Assembly: GCA_023238725.1 (NCBI GenBank)
Contig: CM041553.1
Span: 24,691,501 to 24,755,500 of the forward strand
DNA: 64,000 nt
Reading direction: 5' to 3'
Origin: Scortum barcoo
Lineage: Eukaryota; Chordata; Actinopteri; Centrarchiformes; Terapontidae
Shown here: piece by piece, positions 45,985 through 60,100 of the stretch
How the letters are laid out: each line of letters starts with the position of its first letter
How positions within the stretch are numbered: the stretch's first letter is position 1
Notes under the pieces: model-generated
Seen by the model: only the letters and a program-made list of their open reading frames with translations
Database searches by the model: none
What the model was told of the DNA's origin: nothing
Made by a program: the position numbers and the translations under genes

Positions 45985-48900
45985 CCTCCCTTCAGGTCAG
46001 ATTTCGGTCACTGTACCACCGCTCGGGTAGATTTTTACAGGGAAATAAAACCAATGACACAACTGACTGTGCTCATTTTCTGACACTTGTAACTGAAGTC
46101 CAGCTTCCTGAAACATGTTGCTGTTTAACATTTTCATTACCGTCAAAGCAGCGGCTGCAGAGTTTTCCTCGTCCGCCTGCTGCTGTTGTTGTCTTGAACA
46201 CTTTTTTTTTTTGCCGTTACTTTTCTGTTTCTCCACACCCAGCTGTGTTTGACGTGTGCAGATGTGACATTTTTACCGCTGCAGAGAGGCTCGTTTCCAG
46301 CCTCGCCCCCTCCGCTCTCTTGTTCTGGTCTCCGCTCGATCTGTTTTCCATCTTGGGTTTTCTGCCGTTAGTAGATATTTTCTCCGGGTTTGTCTTTTAT
46401 GTGGAATGAAGTGTCGCGTTCACTCTTGCTCAAATCCTCAGTTACACCCACACACATAACCAGACAGAGCATTAATACTGTGACGATTCTGCAAAACCCT
46501 GGATTACGCTCAGTGATGTTTTTTTAATGTCCAATGCCAATGTTTGGCAAAACGATTCCCTTATGCAATATCTGTGCATGGTGATTCTGCTGTGGTTAAC
46601 GTTAGCGAAAGATTGTGCAGATGGAAAAGGTAAGTCAGACATCCAACACGCCCATCAACCACTCTGACCTCCCCTCACAGACTTTCTGCACTGGCGTTGG
46701 ACATTAATCGTCACTTTCGTTGACTTGTCTTTTCCTCCCTGAAGTGTTTCCTTCCAAATGTTGCTCAAACTTTTAGAAAGCTGCCAAAATTTGGGGCTAA
46801 AGACACAGCGAATGTCACTGTTTCCATGTCCAAGAACATCATGTCGTCAAAAGCAGCACTGGAGTCCTCTGTAACTTCACTCTAAATGCATGATACACAA
46901 CATTAATAGGATTTTTTTGTTGTTTTTAGGTTGTTTTAGGGGGATTTCTGGAGAAGTAGAGTCATGCAGCAGTGGGCAGCTTCAGTGTCGACAATATTTA
47001 AAGCCACTATGTGTAGAATTTCAGAATTTCTCATGTTAGAGCCACCTAGTGGACGTATTGAGAATAATGAAACAATAGACAGCAAAGCACAGAGACTGCC
47101 CCCATTTTAACTGGAATTGTTCCATTTTCTACTGTCAAAAACAAATTGAAATGGGCTATCGTCAAATAAAAATATTACACACAATGATTTTAAACAAAAA
47201 GGATTTTCCTCCATCACTTTGTGTTTTTCCTCTTTATTAATAAGCCATTTTTCCAACCTCAGTTGGCTTTAAAAACACTGGCTTTTTATTTCTGGAGTTT
47301 CCATAATTTCTAAATCAAGCTGCACATAAAAACACAGCCGTAAAAACAGGTGGTAGACATCTCGAGCGCTCCTTCCTCTTGGCGTTGTGCAGATGTATAG
47401 GCGAAGTGGGCCGAGCAGCTTGTCGGCTCATTTGGGAGCGTTTAGGGGAAGCGGGGACGGCGCAGATGGAGTGGACGTCCAGCGTCAAGCCTCCGACTGC
47501 TGATAAATCATTCTGCTCAGTTCAGTCATTCTGGGGCGGATTTCCCCCTCATGCACAGGCCTACCTGGAACTCTGCAGCCATACTGAAATCATTTACAGA
47601 GACAAGCTGCTTTTATAATGTATGCCGACGAGGAGTTTGTCTCACTGATTGCTCCATTACTGCACCAGCATTTGGCAATTGCATTTTACCAGCTAACTTG
47701 GGAAGAGTCCAGAGGTGCAGCTGTTATCGCTTACATTACTGATCAATCTCTTGATAAGTGAAAAAATGGGCAATCACAACTACAGAGCAGAAAGACAGAA
47801 TGATGTAAACACAGAGAAAAGCTCAAAACAAAATATTTGAGAAGCTGTAATCGGATAAAGATTTGCCATTTATCCTCCAATTACTTGTTAACTGACTATC
47901 AAAATGTGAGTAATTGACACTTACTGTATGTTGCATCTGTATTTCTCACACACAAATGTGCTCAAGATACGATCATTTAACCCATGACAGTTACTGATGA
48001 AGTGTCGCTAAATTTGGTTTTTGTTTTCAGCGACATAAAAAGAGTCACATTACATCTTTACAAGGCTCTTTGACACCGGAGGAATCCCAGACCCAAACCT
48101 ACAAACAGGCTGAGACTTAACATGCTCACCAGAGGGGAACCTCTAGTTTCCTACAACTCCACCCCCGCTGCCTGGGGGGGTTTAGGGGTTGCTACTCCTT
48201 TACTAACCCATGAGGCGTGTCTCTAAGTACCTTCCCCCCTCATCCTCGCAGTGTGTTGTATAAACACGGCGGTTCAGTAGGAAGGTAAAGAGCGTAACAC
48301 ATATAGACTCCTTGTAACATTCCTCTGTGGTACCAGGAGGCTCCACGACAGAAAGATGCCTCCAACGGCAAGTCTGTGGTCAGATTACGCAACACAGAGA
48401 TACCAGGCTGAGATTACGAGAGCGATCAATTTTTTGATAACCTGGTATCAGCAGTTTGACCCTTCCTTGAAGGAAGCATGCATCTTGTGCAGAATGTATA
48501 TTTAGACCAGTCATGGTATGCTGCATTTATCTTGAACTTGTTTTGAGTTGTGACTACAGAGCAGGCATTCAGAGTAGAAAGCAAATTGTCTTGATGCAAA
48601 AAATGAAATGTAATGCAAAATAAAAGCCAACTTTTTAACCAAGGTTGAGGGGGAATCGCATTTTTAATCATTTCTTTTTTCTGCAAAACGTACAAAAAAC
48701 AAATTAAACCTGACTGAATTGTTACATTTGCTAGACAAAGATAATAAAAACCTGCACCAGCTGTTCTATTGCATATTCAAAAATACAGGTTTTGCCACAC
48801 AGCTGTCAACTGTCAGCACTAGATGCTTCAGGTAAAGCGCTGGAAACCAGTTTAATAACAATCATCAGCACAAACGCTGCAGGAAAGTCTGCAAACTAAT

Positions 48901-49561
48901 TCACCTGCTCGTTAACATCAGTCTGATATCTGCAGGCAGTTGTCTACCTAACTTTAACTACCCGGCTACAAAGCAGGGACAGACTGAAGGAAGTGGAATC
49001 TGCACGCCCTGCACTCGATACCTCGTCCCCCATATGAGTAGGTCTTTTTTTCTATTGGCCCCTTTAGACGTGCCAGAGTCGGCTAACCACCTGGAGCTGT
49101 CTACATGTACTTTAGTTTTTGACTGCCCATACCCTTTTTCCCAATGTAGACATATAATACATTGTGCAAAAACATTCATTTGAATTAATAAATTAATATA
49201 TCATGTCTATGTCAAGTTTAAACAAACAAACATTCTGCCTAAATGATTTCTTATTTCATTAAATAAAACAATAGCTGCCTTTTTTTTAATATCAAAAATC
49301 TCAAAATACAACCCATGATCATAAAAATGTGTTGCTGAATAAAAAAGCTTCATCATTTGAAAAATGAGTTGAACTAACTTGTGAATTAAGTACTAAACAT
49401 TTTTTTTTTGCTGTGTGAAAACCCAGAGAAGGAGGGACTGTATATATGGAAAGCTCTGACTTGACACCTGATCTGTCTGAAGTCTTTAAGATAACACATC
49501 CCTCCGCCGCCATCCTCGACGACAGCAGCCATACAGCTACCTGAGGGCGCGGGGAGGTGTC

Positions 49562-49603
49562 TGTGTGTGTGTCTGTGTGTGTGTGTGCGTGTGTGTGTGT
49601 GTG
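49562..49603. repeat. interrupted (TG)n microsatellite
   Basis: TG run with single TC and CG interruptions. A complementary CA run follows at 49722-49758. Confidence 0.9.
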
Positions 49604-49721
49604 GAGGGGTGGTGGGGGGAGTTGTGTGGTTAGATTAGGGGAACCCCACCTTCCAGTCCCCTTTTTCTAAGCAACTCTTTTTTTTTTTCCCCTGGGGGCA
49701 CATAGTCTGGCTCGACAGAAA

Positions 49722-49758
49722 ACACACACACAGACACACACACACACACACACACACA
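49722..49758. repeat. (AC)n microsatellite
   Basis: AC run with one AG unit. Together with the TG run at 49562-49603 it forms a pair of inverted simple repeats about 120 bp apart. Confidence 0.9.
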
Positions 49759-52700
49759 GGCCAGAGGTAGACAGTGGCCTGGGGGCTGCAGGGCCTCACA
49801 GAGCACTTCAAAGGGTCGACGTCTGGATTCGAACAAGTCGAGGACACAACAGCTGAAGAGAGAAGCCGTTTGACAAACAGAAGGTATCCGGAGGTGTCGG
49901 CTTCCTCTGGACGTGTGCACCAGAGTCCACGCTCGTGTGTAGCACATCATATGCGTCAGGACGTGTGAAGGAGCTTTGAGCCGCGGGTGCCTCAGGTGTA
50001 CGTTTCGGGGAATGTGAGTATTTTTGTGCCGATGTCTGTCTGCGTTCAGGTGCAGGTGTAGGATCGTGTTCCCCTTTTACTCCCCTTTTGTTGTACAGTT
50101 GACGTGCAAACGCTGCATCTGTGCAGCAACAAGTCTGCGCTGCCTGTTTGTCATTTTAAGTCTTAAAATGTATATTTGAAGTGACTGCAGATAAACTGAA
50201 AGTGAATACAAGGTAGATTATTGAGATACTGATTAATAAAAAACAAACCAAAACGATCAAAAGTTGGTCGGTTGGTTAAACCTAAATTTGTTTGAAAAGT
50301 TCAGTTCGGTCACACATGAGAACTTTTTTTTATCAAAACATGAATTTGTACCGATCACTCTTCTGTATAACTGTTTGCAAACCATTCCTCATGTGAAAAA
50401 TTTATACTCTGAAAAGGTTAAATATTATTAAATAGTGCAAAACAGCTCCTGTAGCATCCTCCATCCGCTCTGTGTTCCCTTGAAGTTTAAAATTGTCATG
50501 GTGATGCCTTGCTATTGGTCAGCGCCGCCAATTTGTGTGTCCATCAAAGTTGATTGCAACAAAAAATGCTGCTCATGTTCTACAGGAATAGATATTTATA
50601 ATAAGTCTAAAGGTAACATCCTTAGAAATACATCAGTGCTTAAAATGTCCTTTTTAGCATTTCTGAACTGAACTATGGGCTGATTGATTGATTGGTTGAA
50701 AGTCTGATTAAATCTCTTGTAGCCATTCTCAGTTTTATTGTCTTGGATTAAGTTATTGACTAATGTGAGATGAGTATGTTTTATTTATAGTACAGTTTGG
50801 ATAAGTAGCGGTGGAAGAGCATGAAGGTGGATGAGACTGTTGAAATTAAAGACTCCACTTGGTTTCCCAGGAAACTGCGGCCGCTGAGAGAGCATCACCA
50901 CAGGCATGGCTGTTGAGCGTTTAATTTGAAGATTCCCTCCCTTTCAAATATCAAAGGATGAATTTAAACTAAATTATAGGTTGCAGAGTGATGTATTCAG
51001 TGTTTAAAGTCGTGTAATTGATCCCAATGGACTAAAAGGATCACAGCATTGACTGCAGGAGTTGCTGCCATGCTTGTTCCTCAATGAATCCAACAGGGAA
51101 AATTTTGACTGATTTAACTAGTTTGGCAGACAGTTACATTAAATTAAAGTAAAACTCAATTAAAACACTGATTAGAAGGTGAGAGACACCTGTAAAAATA
51201 CAAACACAATCATGATAAAAAGTAAAAACTGTGAGACGATGCTGATTTTAACAAAGAATGCAGGTACGACTGTTCACTCACACACACTTTCACACATGCA
51301 TGCACACACAATCGCAGAGTCTTCCTCGGAGGCCTCGCTGCAGCTGGTAGGGGATTAGGAGGTCAGGAGTCAAGGGGGGGACCAGTCAACCCACAGGCAG
51401 CAACAAGAACTGACAAAGCAGAAAGAGACAGGGAGAAAGAGAGGGAGACGTACGAGAGAGGGTGTTGAATCGGAGTCAAATTTACAGCCCAGATTACCCA
51501 AACGAGAGGACACCTGGCCTGCCGAGCGAGCGCCACATAAGCGAGCACGTTCTGCAGTTCGCCGTGTTTCCATCTGGCCCAAAGCCCGACTGTCTGATGA
51601 TGCCCGGACCACCACAGAGACACAAACAGATCAGACGAGCAGGTTCGGACTTGTGCGAGATTCTCGACTGTTACTCACTTGTTTGTCGTAATGAGATCAA
51701 GTAAAGGTCACGATTTCAACTGCCTGCCTGGTTCTGAAGGGAGATCTTGTCAAGGATTGCCAAAATTTGTATCATTAGGCGAAGATTTAGTGCAGTGAAA
51801 ATATCTATAATCAACGTCACACAATATTGGATGTATTTGTTTCCATGCCACTAAGAAAAAAAGCAGCGTTGACCTGTCTGCTGGGAAAATTTCTGACAAG
51901 TTTTACTGGAACACTGGAAGTAAAAATATATCAGATATTTTTCGGGAGGTTGGCACCATCTGTCTCCACTGTTGCAACAATGAGCCCATTGAAAAACATC
52001 CTCAATAAATCAGATCAAAGCGACAGGCTTAAATGATCCACATAATGCAAAATATGCAAATAAAACTACTGTGGAAGTGAGAGTGTTTCTGTAAATTAAA
52101 CAGTTATGTCTGTGAGAAGAGGGCGGAGGCGGGGCGAAGCCAATGGATTTTATTGTTTGTGGGTGCCGTTGCAATGTTTGGTTTGTTGTAAAAAAAAAAA
52201 AAAAAAAAAAAGAACTCAAATATTAAAATATGCCGAAAGCTGAGAATAATTACACCAAGCAAACAAAAAAAAACACACAAAAAAAACTTCAAAGGGTTGC
52301 TAGGAACACTTTACAGTTGTTGTTTGGAGTCGACAGGGCACGCATTATTTCCTCATCATTCACACGCAGCATTCTTTGCACGTTGAGGAGCTCTCTCCAG
52401 CAAAATTTGAGCTTTTCAGCAATGGGACAAGCAGGTTTAAGGTGCTGACGTCCTCAGCATTAAATCAGGTTTATCTGGCGAAAGAATCGTCTTTGCACTT
52501 TATTAACACTCCCCTCTGCTTCCTAACCAGCCGTCTGTTTGAGTTTACGCTGTCTCAAATGAAGCATCGGTCTGAATCGCTTTGCACTTGACTCGGCACT
52601 TTACACATCCTCTGCCCACTGAACCCAGCGCGGCAAACTGCGGCTGTGGGCGAGCCTGTGGTATTTTTAATATGGACATCTTGTTCGCAGATGAGGACGG

Positions 52701-52791
52701 AAAGCCACTTCAAAGAGATGGCAAGCGGATCAAAAGTGATCCTGCAGCAGCTTTTAGTGCTGACTGGCGGGGAGAGGAGTGACTGGTGTGA

Positions 52792-52815
52792 GTGTGTGTG
52801 TGTGTGTGTGTGTGT
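52792..52815. repeat. (GT)12 microsatellite
   Basis: Uninterrupted GT run. Confidence 0.9.
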
Positions 52816-55800
52816 AAAAGACGGCAAACACAGACCTGCAAAAAAGTTTACATTAACAAAAGTAAATATGAACAAAATATGAGAGCACGACAGGTACACT
52901 GAGTGACACTTGGATCATTTTTGTGCCCTTGAACTGACATTATACATACTTTGTTTTTCATAGTTCAGGTATTCTCAAATTTCTCAAGATCAAATAAATA
53001 CCTTTAACTTATCACATTCATTTCACAACACTTACGTTGGAAGCTACATTTGTTCTGACATTGTTTAGCGCTCTTTATCTACTCTTTTTTTAATGAGTAG
53101 ATAGCCGAACACATGCATCTGTGGAAATGCGAGAAACTTGTCAGGTCATGGACAATATATATGGGCTGCTTTGCTTTAATGAGGCCGACAGTCTTGTTGT
53201 GATTTTGGATTAAGAAACATCCACACAGTACGCTTCAGGTACTGGCTGCCAAACACAATGTTGGACGTACCTTTTAAACTTTAATTTACAGGATAATTGC
53301 TCCTGTTGTGCACCCATCCTTAATTTAAGACAACACTTTGAGTAAAAGTCCCAAAAAGGCTGCACTCCAATACCTGCTGGACTCTTTTTATAGAGGAGAA
53401 GTTGTTTATTTCTCTGTGTCTGCTATGTGTAATCTACCAGTGCATTAGCGATGAGCGTGAGCTAAACCAAGACACTCCATAAACACAGACAGACCAACAA
53501 AAGTCCAAGACAAGCAGTCAGCAGGTCAGTCGGCCGCAGAAACGCCACTCTGTACCTCCGACGAGGCCAAAACACACCAGACTGTTGCTCTCATCGGAAC
53601 AGATGGGACGTATTAAACAAACGGAGGTAGCAAAGATTGATGGAGCAATTTCACAGGCGCGTAGCAGAAAATGAACTTACTATATCTGCGTTGGGTTTGA
53701 TTGAGTTGTTGGTCAGTTTGGGGCCTTTTTCTAAACTGCCTGCTCATCAAAAATCTGACTGCTGCCATTATTCAAAGTGATGGAAAAGTTATTGTGAGTG
53801 CACACGTGTGGCGTCGCACAAAGTTTTCTGCGATTCCCATGGTTTCCCAATAGACAGAGGTGATAGATCGCCAAATGCACACTTGACTTTACTTGTTGTT
53901 TTAAACAGATTTCCTTCATATTGTTGCCTCTGCTTCATTAGACTCACATCCATGCTGGGACGGAGAAAACGTCTCAAGTGCAGCCTCTCAGCTGAGGGGA
54001 ACATCACAATCAGGGTCAGCGCGTCGAACAGCTGAGTAAGCAAATCACAGTGGACGAGGACTAAAAAACTATAAGTTCGCTCAGCAATGTCCCCCGCAGT
54101 TGCAACAAACATACAGTATTTTCATAAGAACAGCTGAGCCTATGGAGACGTTAACCAGTCCTTTTGTTTTAACCCCATCCGTGGCTCTCTCTGCTCTTGC
54201 ACAATGTGTTTTTGGTAAATGCATGCTCTTAAAAACCCCCTCAAAGAGACAACGCCACCATATGCCGAGTCTCAACAATGTGGAAACCACATGAACTAAA
54301 GCAGGCCCGCTGTGAAATTCACTTTTTTTGGTGCTCAAACAAAATTTATTGCTTATGTTGTCCTGATCTGAAATAATAGGACACTGTGGACTCACTGTTT
54401 GCTCAGTTTGTGTGGAGTAAAATTGCAAAAAGCTGTGACCTGAACTTATGAAGAGAGAAATTTTCTTGAACATGTTAAAAATCAAGTGGTTATAATTTTT
54501 TACAGCGGGTGAATAAAATATTAATGTTCGGTGTGATTTTACAAAAGGATTAAAGTTCTTCTTTGTGGACTCGCTTTGGTCGATCTATGGGAAAACTAAA
54601 GAAGTGTGATGCATACCTGTGTGTTTACTCACAGCTGTTGAGGTTAATGTGAGGAAATCCATTCAGATCTATTTGATTTCCGTCTCTTTGACAGATAAGT
54701 GTTGCCCGGACAGCACATGCTCAGAAACTTCTACCGTGTTTGGTTGTCCTGCTTGTTGTTTGTCCGCTCGACCTCGGTATGTTCTCAGGCTGGTTGAGAC
54801 TCACGCTTCCTCCCATGAAATCGAACACGCCAGATAGTATCTTCAAAAGAATCTGAAAGGAGCATGGCATCGCTTTCACTGGCCCGTTTCAGCTCCTTTG
54901 AACCTCATTTAAGTAAAAAACTAAGTTAAAAAAAAAACTTCAAACACTCAAATTAATTCCAACCGTTTCCATGAAGATATTTGGCAACATTTTGGTGGCT
55001 ATTATAAGTATTCGTTCTTATCGCTCGTTTTTTTTTTTTTGTGTTTTAGTGGAAATTTAGAACTAAAAATGACTCATACATTTATGTATTTAATGAAATC
55101 CAAGTGATCTGTGTTTCAAAAAGGCAAGCACTGTATTGCTATCAGTGCCGAATCAAATGAGGTCAACGGTGGCTTCTGTGGGAGTCTCAGCATGTGTGTG
55201 TGTGTGTGTGCGCCTATAAACATCATTTTTCTCCCCCGTTCCCTCTCCAAATCTCCCAACAGACCTCTGGGCTTTTTTTCCAGAGTCGTGTGTCAGCGCC
55301 TGGTCTGCGGTGGAGCGTGTCGTCGCCGTTCCTACACTTTTCCCCTCCTCCAGAGTCCAGTTACTCTACACGCACATGATAAAATGTTTGTTTGCAATCG
55401 AAAAGAAGCATTATATTGAGCTTTTGACACTTCACCCAAAAGCTCATTTGCTACCGATCAACAGTGTGAAGAGGTTTTGGCTTTTGCAGGTTTTAGTGTG
55501 TCGTAATATTGAAATCTTTGTGGGCCAAAGATTTTACATTTTCGGTGTTTTGCCAACAGCAGCAGGCTTCAGTCAGTTTTGGTTGTACACATCGTCAGAT
55601 CTGTTTCCAAGCAAATGTTGATCGGCATCTTTTATCTACTACTCCCTGAATGTCTTCCAGCTGTTGTTTTATTTAGTAGAAGTTTATTTCTAAATGATCA
55701 GCATACTGGTAACTAAGGTAGTCATTAGACTAGCTGTCTGGAGCTAATGCTGCTAATGCATCATTTTAAGAGTTGAACTTCTGCTGGGATTTAGTTCAGA

Positions 55801-57050
55801 TTTACTCCTTTGATGTGCATCTTTACTGGATTAAGTACTGTGATGTACTTTCTCGGAGAACTTAATCTCTAATTATTTTCACAATCACAACTTTGAATCA
55901 ATCGTTTGCAGTGAACTTGATCTGATGCTGATGATTTGTTCCTTTCTGACAGGAAGCACAATGTAAATGCCTTGACCGCTAGTCTTTAGTTTGTGAATAC
56001 AGCCTCCTTCTTGCTGTAATGAATGGAAGTGTGTGGACCTACTACACACAAAGCAGTCCAGTTACATCTAACAAAGTCACATTCGGTCGTACCGCTCTTC
56101 CATGATCTCAAAATTAAGTTTAAATTTAATCCCTCTCACATGAAACAAGAAAATCCTGAGACAAGAGAGAAAAAATAAATCTCTAAAACCAGAAGCAGAA
56201 AAAAAGTCTCACCTAAGAAAAAAAGGAGCAAGACAGAGTGTTAACGCGACCTTTGACTCATACAACTTAATCACTTTGAGGGTAATTTGAGCTGCTTTCC
56301 CTGCACTAGTACAGTTGCAGCCTAACAGAGCACTTCACTCAGGACTTTGAATAAATTACATTTTTTGAGGTGAATGTTCACAAGTTTGATGCTGATGGGT
56401 GAAGTGCAAACCGAGAACGAGCCTGGTTTCTGCCTTGATTAATGGTTTGTCGAGGAGATGTGGTGTGTGTGTGTGTGTTTGCGTGTGATGTCATCCGTGG
56501 TCTGAACCCCTGCTGCTTTGTGAGCTGTGATCTCAGCACAAGACGTCCTGTTTTTGATTTGACGGTGATGGTTTGCAATTATGGATTTCTCAAGCAAAGT
56601 AGAAAGTGCTGCTCAAACTTTCCACAAACGTGGTGTGAAAAGTGATCTTTCTGGCAGCGACATGTTGCTTAAATAGCACAGGATGAACTTTGTCCAAACT
56701 AAGATTAGTGCCATATTTCCCTTTTCTTGCAGATACAAAGGCTTCGGAGCGGAGTCGCCCTCGCAGGACACATTTTACGTGTCTGGGGCTGCTTTCACAT
56801 GGTAAAAAAAAAAAAAAAAAACAACGCAAGGATCAGGTCTGGTCTTGTAAACGGAGGGCCAGGCATGGCTCTCAACAGCACCGCAAAGAGTTAAAAAAAA
56901 TCCGATTTTCTGTTCCTGTGTAAAATGCAGCCATTGTTTCTGGGTCATGAACCAGCCGAGGTCACTGGCTTTAACCGAGCCAAACAAACACACACGCAGT
57001 TCAGTTTGCACTAATTGATTCCCCATCCAACAGAGACAAGAATGAAAGAG

Positions 57051-57069
57051 TGTGTGTGTGTGTGTGTGT
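57051..57069. repeat. (TG)n microsatellite
   Basis: Nine TG units. Confidence 0.9.
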
Positions 57070-57152
57070 TTACTTTTAAAGGCTCTGTCAGGGGTTTAAG
57101 TAAATAGATAAGTGACAAAGTAAACATCTATCCCACAGCCCCCACTAGCCCC

Positions 57153-57158
<6 letters not shown>

Positions 57159-57183
<25 letters not shown>
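57159..57183. repeat. (CA)12 microsatellite
   Basis: CA run preceded by C-rich sequence. Confidence 0.9.
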
Positions 57184-60100
57184 CAAAACAACATCCTAAG
57201 TCAGGGATACCTCCACACACACATTAACCGTTCGTGCCTCATATTAATTCATTGTTCCATGTTCATTATTTTCTGGAGTTGAACCCATTTGCCAATTATA
57301 ATCCAATTATAAGTATGTGTGTGCGTGTGTGTGTGCTCACTGGCAGCTCCACTAGAAGTCTCTCTGAGCAGTAAATCCGTCCACGCTCCCTGACCTAACA
57401 TGGGGTTAATGAGGTGATCCAGCAGCAGGGGACGGTTGGGAGAGGTCTCTGGGCTTGTTTCAGATAGTGTGTGTTTGTGCGTGTGTGCGTGTGTGCATCT
57501 GGTCAGGCATTGAAGTGGGTGTTAGCGGAGCAGTCCATGGTGTGAAGGTGCGTTTGTGCGATACAAATTTGATCGGGGAGTCGTGTGATCGCAAATAACG
57601 GCACTGATTGTTGCCGATTTTCCGGCCATGCCCGTAAATTTCCAGAGCAAATTGTTCTTAGGTTAGGTTTTGGGGAAGACAGAAGTCCCATGATAATACC
57701 AAACCACGGAAAAAGAGCTTCAGCGTGCAGTGTGTGTTGCTTATTGCCGAGGCTGTGAAGTCTGAAATGAGTTCTGAGCACATTTTTAGCACAATTTTAA
57801 TGCACCGCTTTGCTTTACTACAGTGTATGTAGTACATTCTTACACATATGTAATGAGGTAATTTGGGCATGGTTGTGTAATGTTTATCAAGTAATGTAAT
57901 ATGCTGAAACATTCACCATATGACTTGTAAAAATATGCAGCACTGAGAGCATACATAGTCAATTATAATGGATAAACATGAACTTTTGTGAAGTCAAAAG
58001 GTGAATATTTGTAAGAAATTTCCACTGTTTGTTACCAGAGTCTGTCACCAAAGTTTGGTTTATAAGTTGCTATTTTTAATTCTTGAAGTAACCCCACAAG
58101 GACCGAATTAAGATAAATTTAGTTCAGCTTTGCTTTCCTACTTTCCTGCTTTTTTTTTTTTACTCTCTCTCTTTTTTCTCTTTCTTTGTTAAAGTACAGA
58201 TAAGTTGGAAAAAAAAAAAAGTTATAAAATGGAGAAGTATCTGTTTAGACTTGTTCGGTCTGTAGGAGAGGTGTCAGCCGCCCCCGCTCGTCCCCCGCAG
58301 TCCAGCCCAACCTGCACCCTGCCAGAGGCCACGCTTTGGTGACTGACAGCTGTGCTTAACAAGCATGAAGGGGCCCCTGTTGGGTAGGAGTCCCGCAGGT
58401 GATCATCAGTCAGTAATCAGGCCTGGAGGTGGGAAGAGGGACGGATGGATGGAGGAAGGAAGGGAAAGGAAGGGAGGGAGGGAGCCAGGAAATAAAGGAA
58501 TGAAGAGCGATGACAAGTGAAGTGGGCCTGACTTGAAAGCTGCGATGTGCAACAGTACAACAAAGTAAGAAGAGAAGGCACAGGAAAGTTTTATTATCGC
58601 ATGGAAAACAAAGCCAGCCTCTGTGAACATTTTTGCTTTTGCTGGAAAAAAAACAAAACATTTACTGCTTCTGTGTTGTCTGCCAGTATCTCAGTTTCGG
58701 GCTAGATGCCGATCCCAGGTGTAAACAGCTCATTAAGATAAGCGACAAGTGATGGCAGGGCAGGAATTGACAGATCTGAGAGGGAGGGGGAAGAAACAAT
58801 GATACACTTCACTGTTTCAAGGTGAGTTTGCTTATTGTAGCTGTAAGCCTGTGATTCTTGGAAAATCCTCTCAAACTAAGGCAAACAAGTGGTTCATTAT
58901 GTACTTAAATTAGTGGGAATTTTGTATCTTTAGCTACGATATGCTGTTTTAGATTTTGTCTACAAATGTCAGACTCAGATAGATCTGTACTATTTAGTAG
59001 AGTCTTTAGTAGAGAATTAACTCAAAAGGGTGTTAAAGTGGAAGATTTGGAAGTTCCCTGTGAGGATTTAACAAATTTGTACTAGCAGTAAGAAGAGAAG
59101 TATGAGAAAAGAGTAGACACGTTTGAGAGTGTTGTTTTTACTGCCAGTTGTCTGCTGGCACACCTGAGTGAAGAAGGTGAGCACAGGTGCCGTGCTTATT
59201 TTTAGCTGTTGACAAACAGGGCAGGCTCAGAGCCAGTGAAGTGTGAAGACACATGCACACACGCACACACACGGACACACAAACATACAGCCAACACAAA
59301 CAGCCTTGACATTTGTGACTGTTTCTGAGATGTTGCTGTAGTTGTCGCAGCAGAAGGCCAAACTGTGCTTGTGACGCCTTATCACTGGCGTTCAGACCTT
59401 TACCGGTAAGTGGAAAAACCGGTGTCACCAAAGTTCAGCCAGGTTCAGGGTGTGTGCCCAACTGTGTCACCATACTAACCATACATACTTAAGTGGACTT
59501 AGTAGAGCTTTGTAGACACATTATGCCCGTACACACAGATTTTGGACGTTAGTAAAGGCAGCCATGTCCATCAAATCCATCCACTGAGCCAGCCAAGGTT
59601 GATGGATTATTAGTAATAATCCACTTTTTTGATGAACATGAGGATGCACGCGTGCTACTTGGATGACAGGATACACTTTAACTTCAGCTGATTGTTTGAG
59701 GCGGTAATTAGCAGCAAAAGGAAGCAATATGCCAATAAAAGAGGAGAAGAAGAAAACCATGTTGACAAATGAGGTTTAAAAAAAATGGTTCATGAGGTAT
59801 GCACGCAACTCATTTTTTAGGTCTTAAGGATATACATAATGTGTCTCAAAGAAAAGACATTGAATTTTAACAAAACTGTCCTTCAGTCAAAAACATTAAA
59901 ATCATAGATTTGTGAAACAAGCTCGGCAACAGGGACTCTGCTGTTACATAACAGATCTAAATTAAATTAGCTAAAGATGTTAAATCAGCATCGCCAAAAG
60001 TCTTAGTACAGAAGGAGCCATGGAAGAAAATTAAATTTGACATGAAGAAATCAGCAGAGCAACGGTGAGAAGCATTACTTGAATTTATACGCATGTATGA

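Noticed and set aside
46608..46632. Strong donor GGAAAAG|GTAAGT after an ATG, considered as a small exon
   Set aside because: No convincing acceptor or promoter before it and no partner exon in phase after it.
49818..49840. tRNA-like B-box word (GTTCGAATCC on the minus strand)
   Set aside because: Flanking bases do not pair into a T stem or acceptor stem; a similar word near 30608 also fails.
54081..54485. 134-codon minus-strand frame
   Set aside because: No recognisable motif, start context or splice signals, and the length is within chance for this many kilobases.
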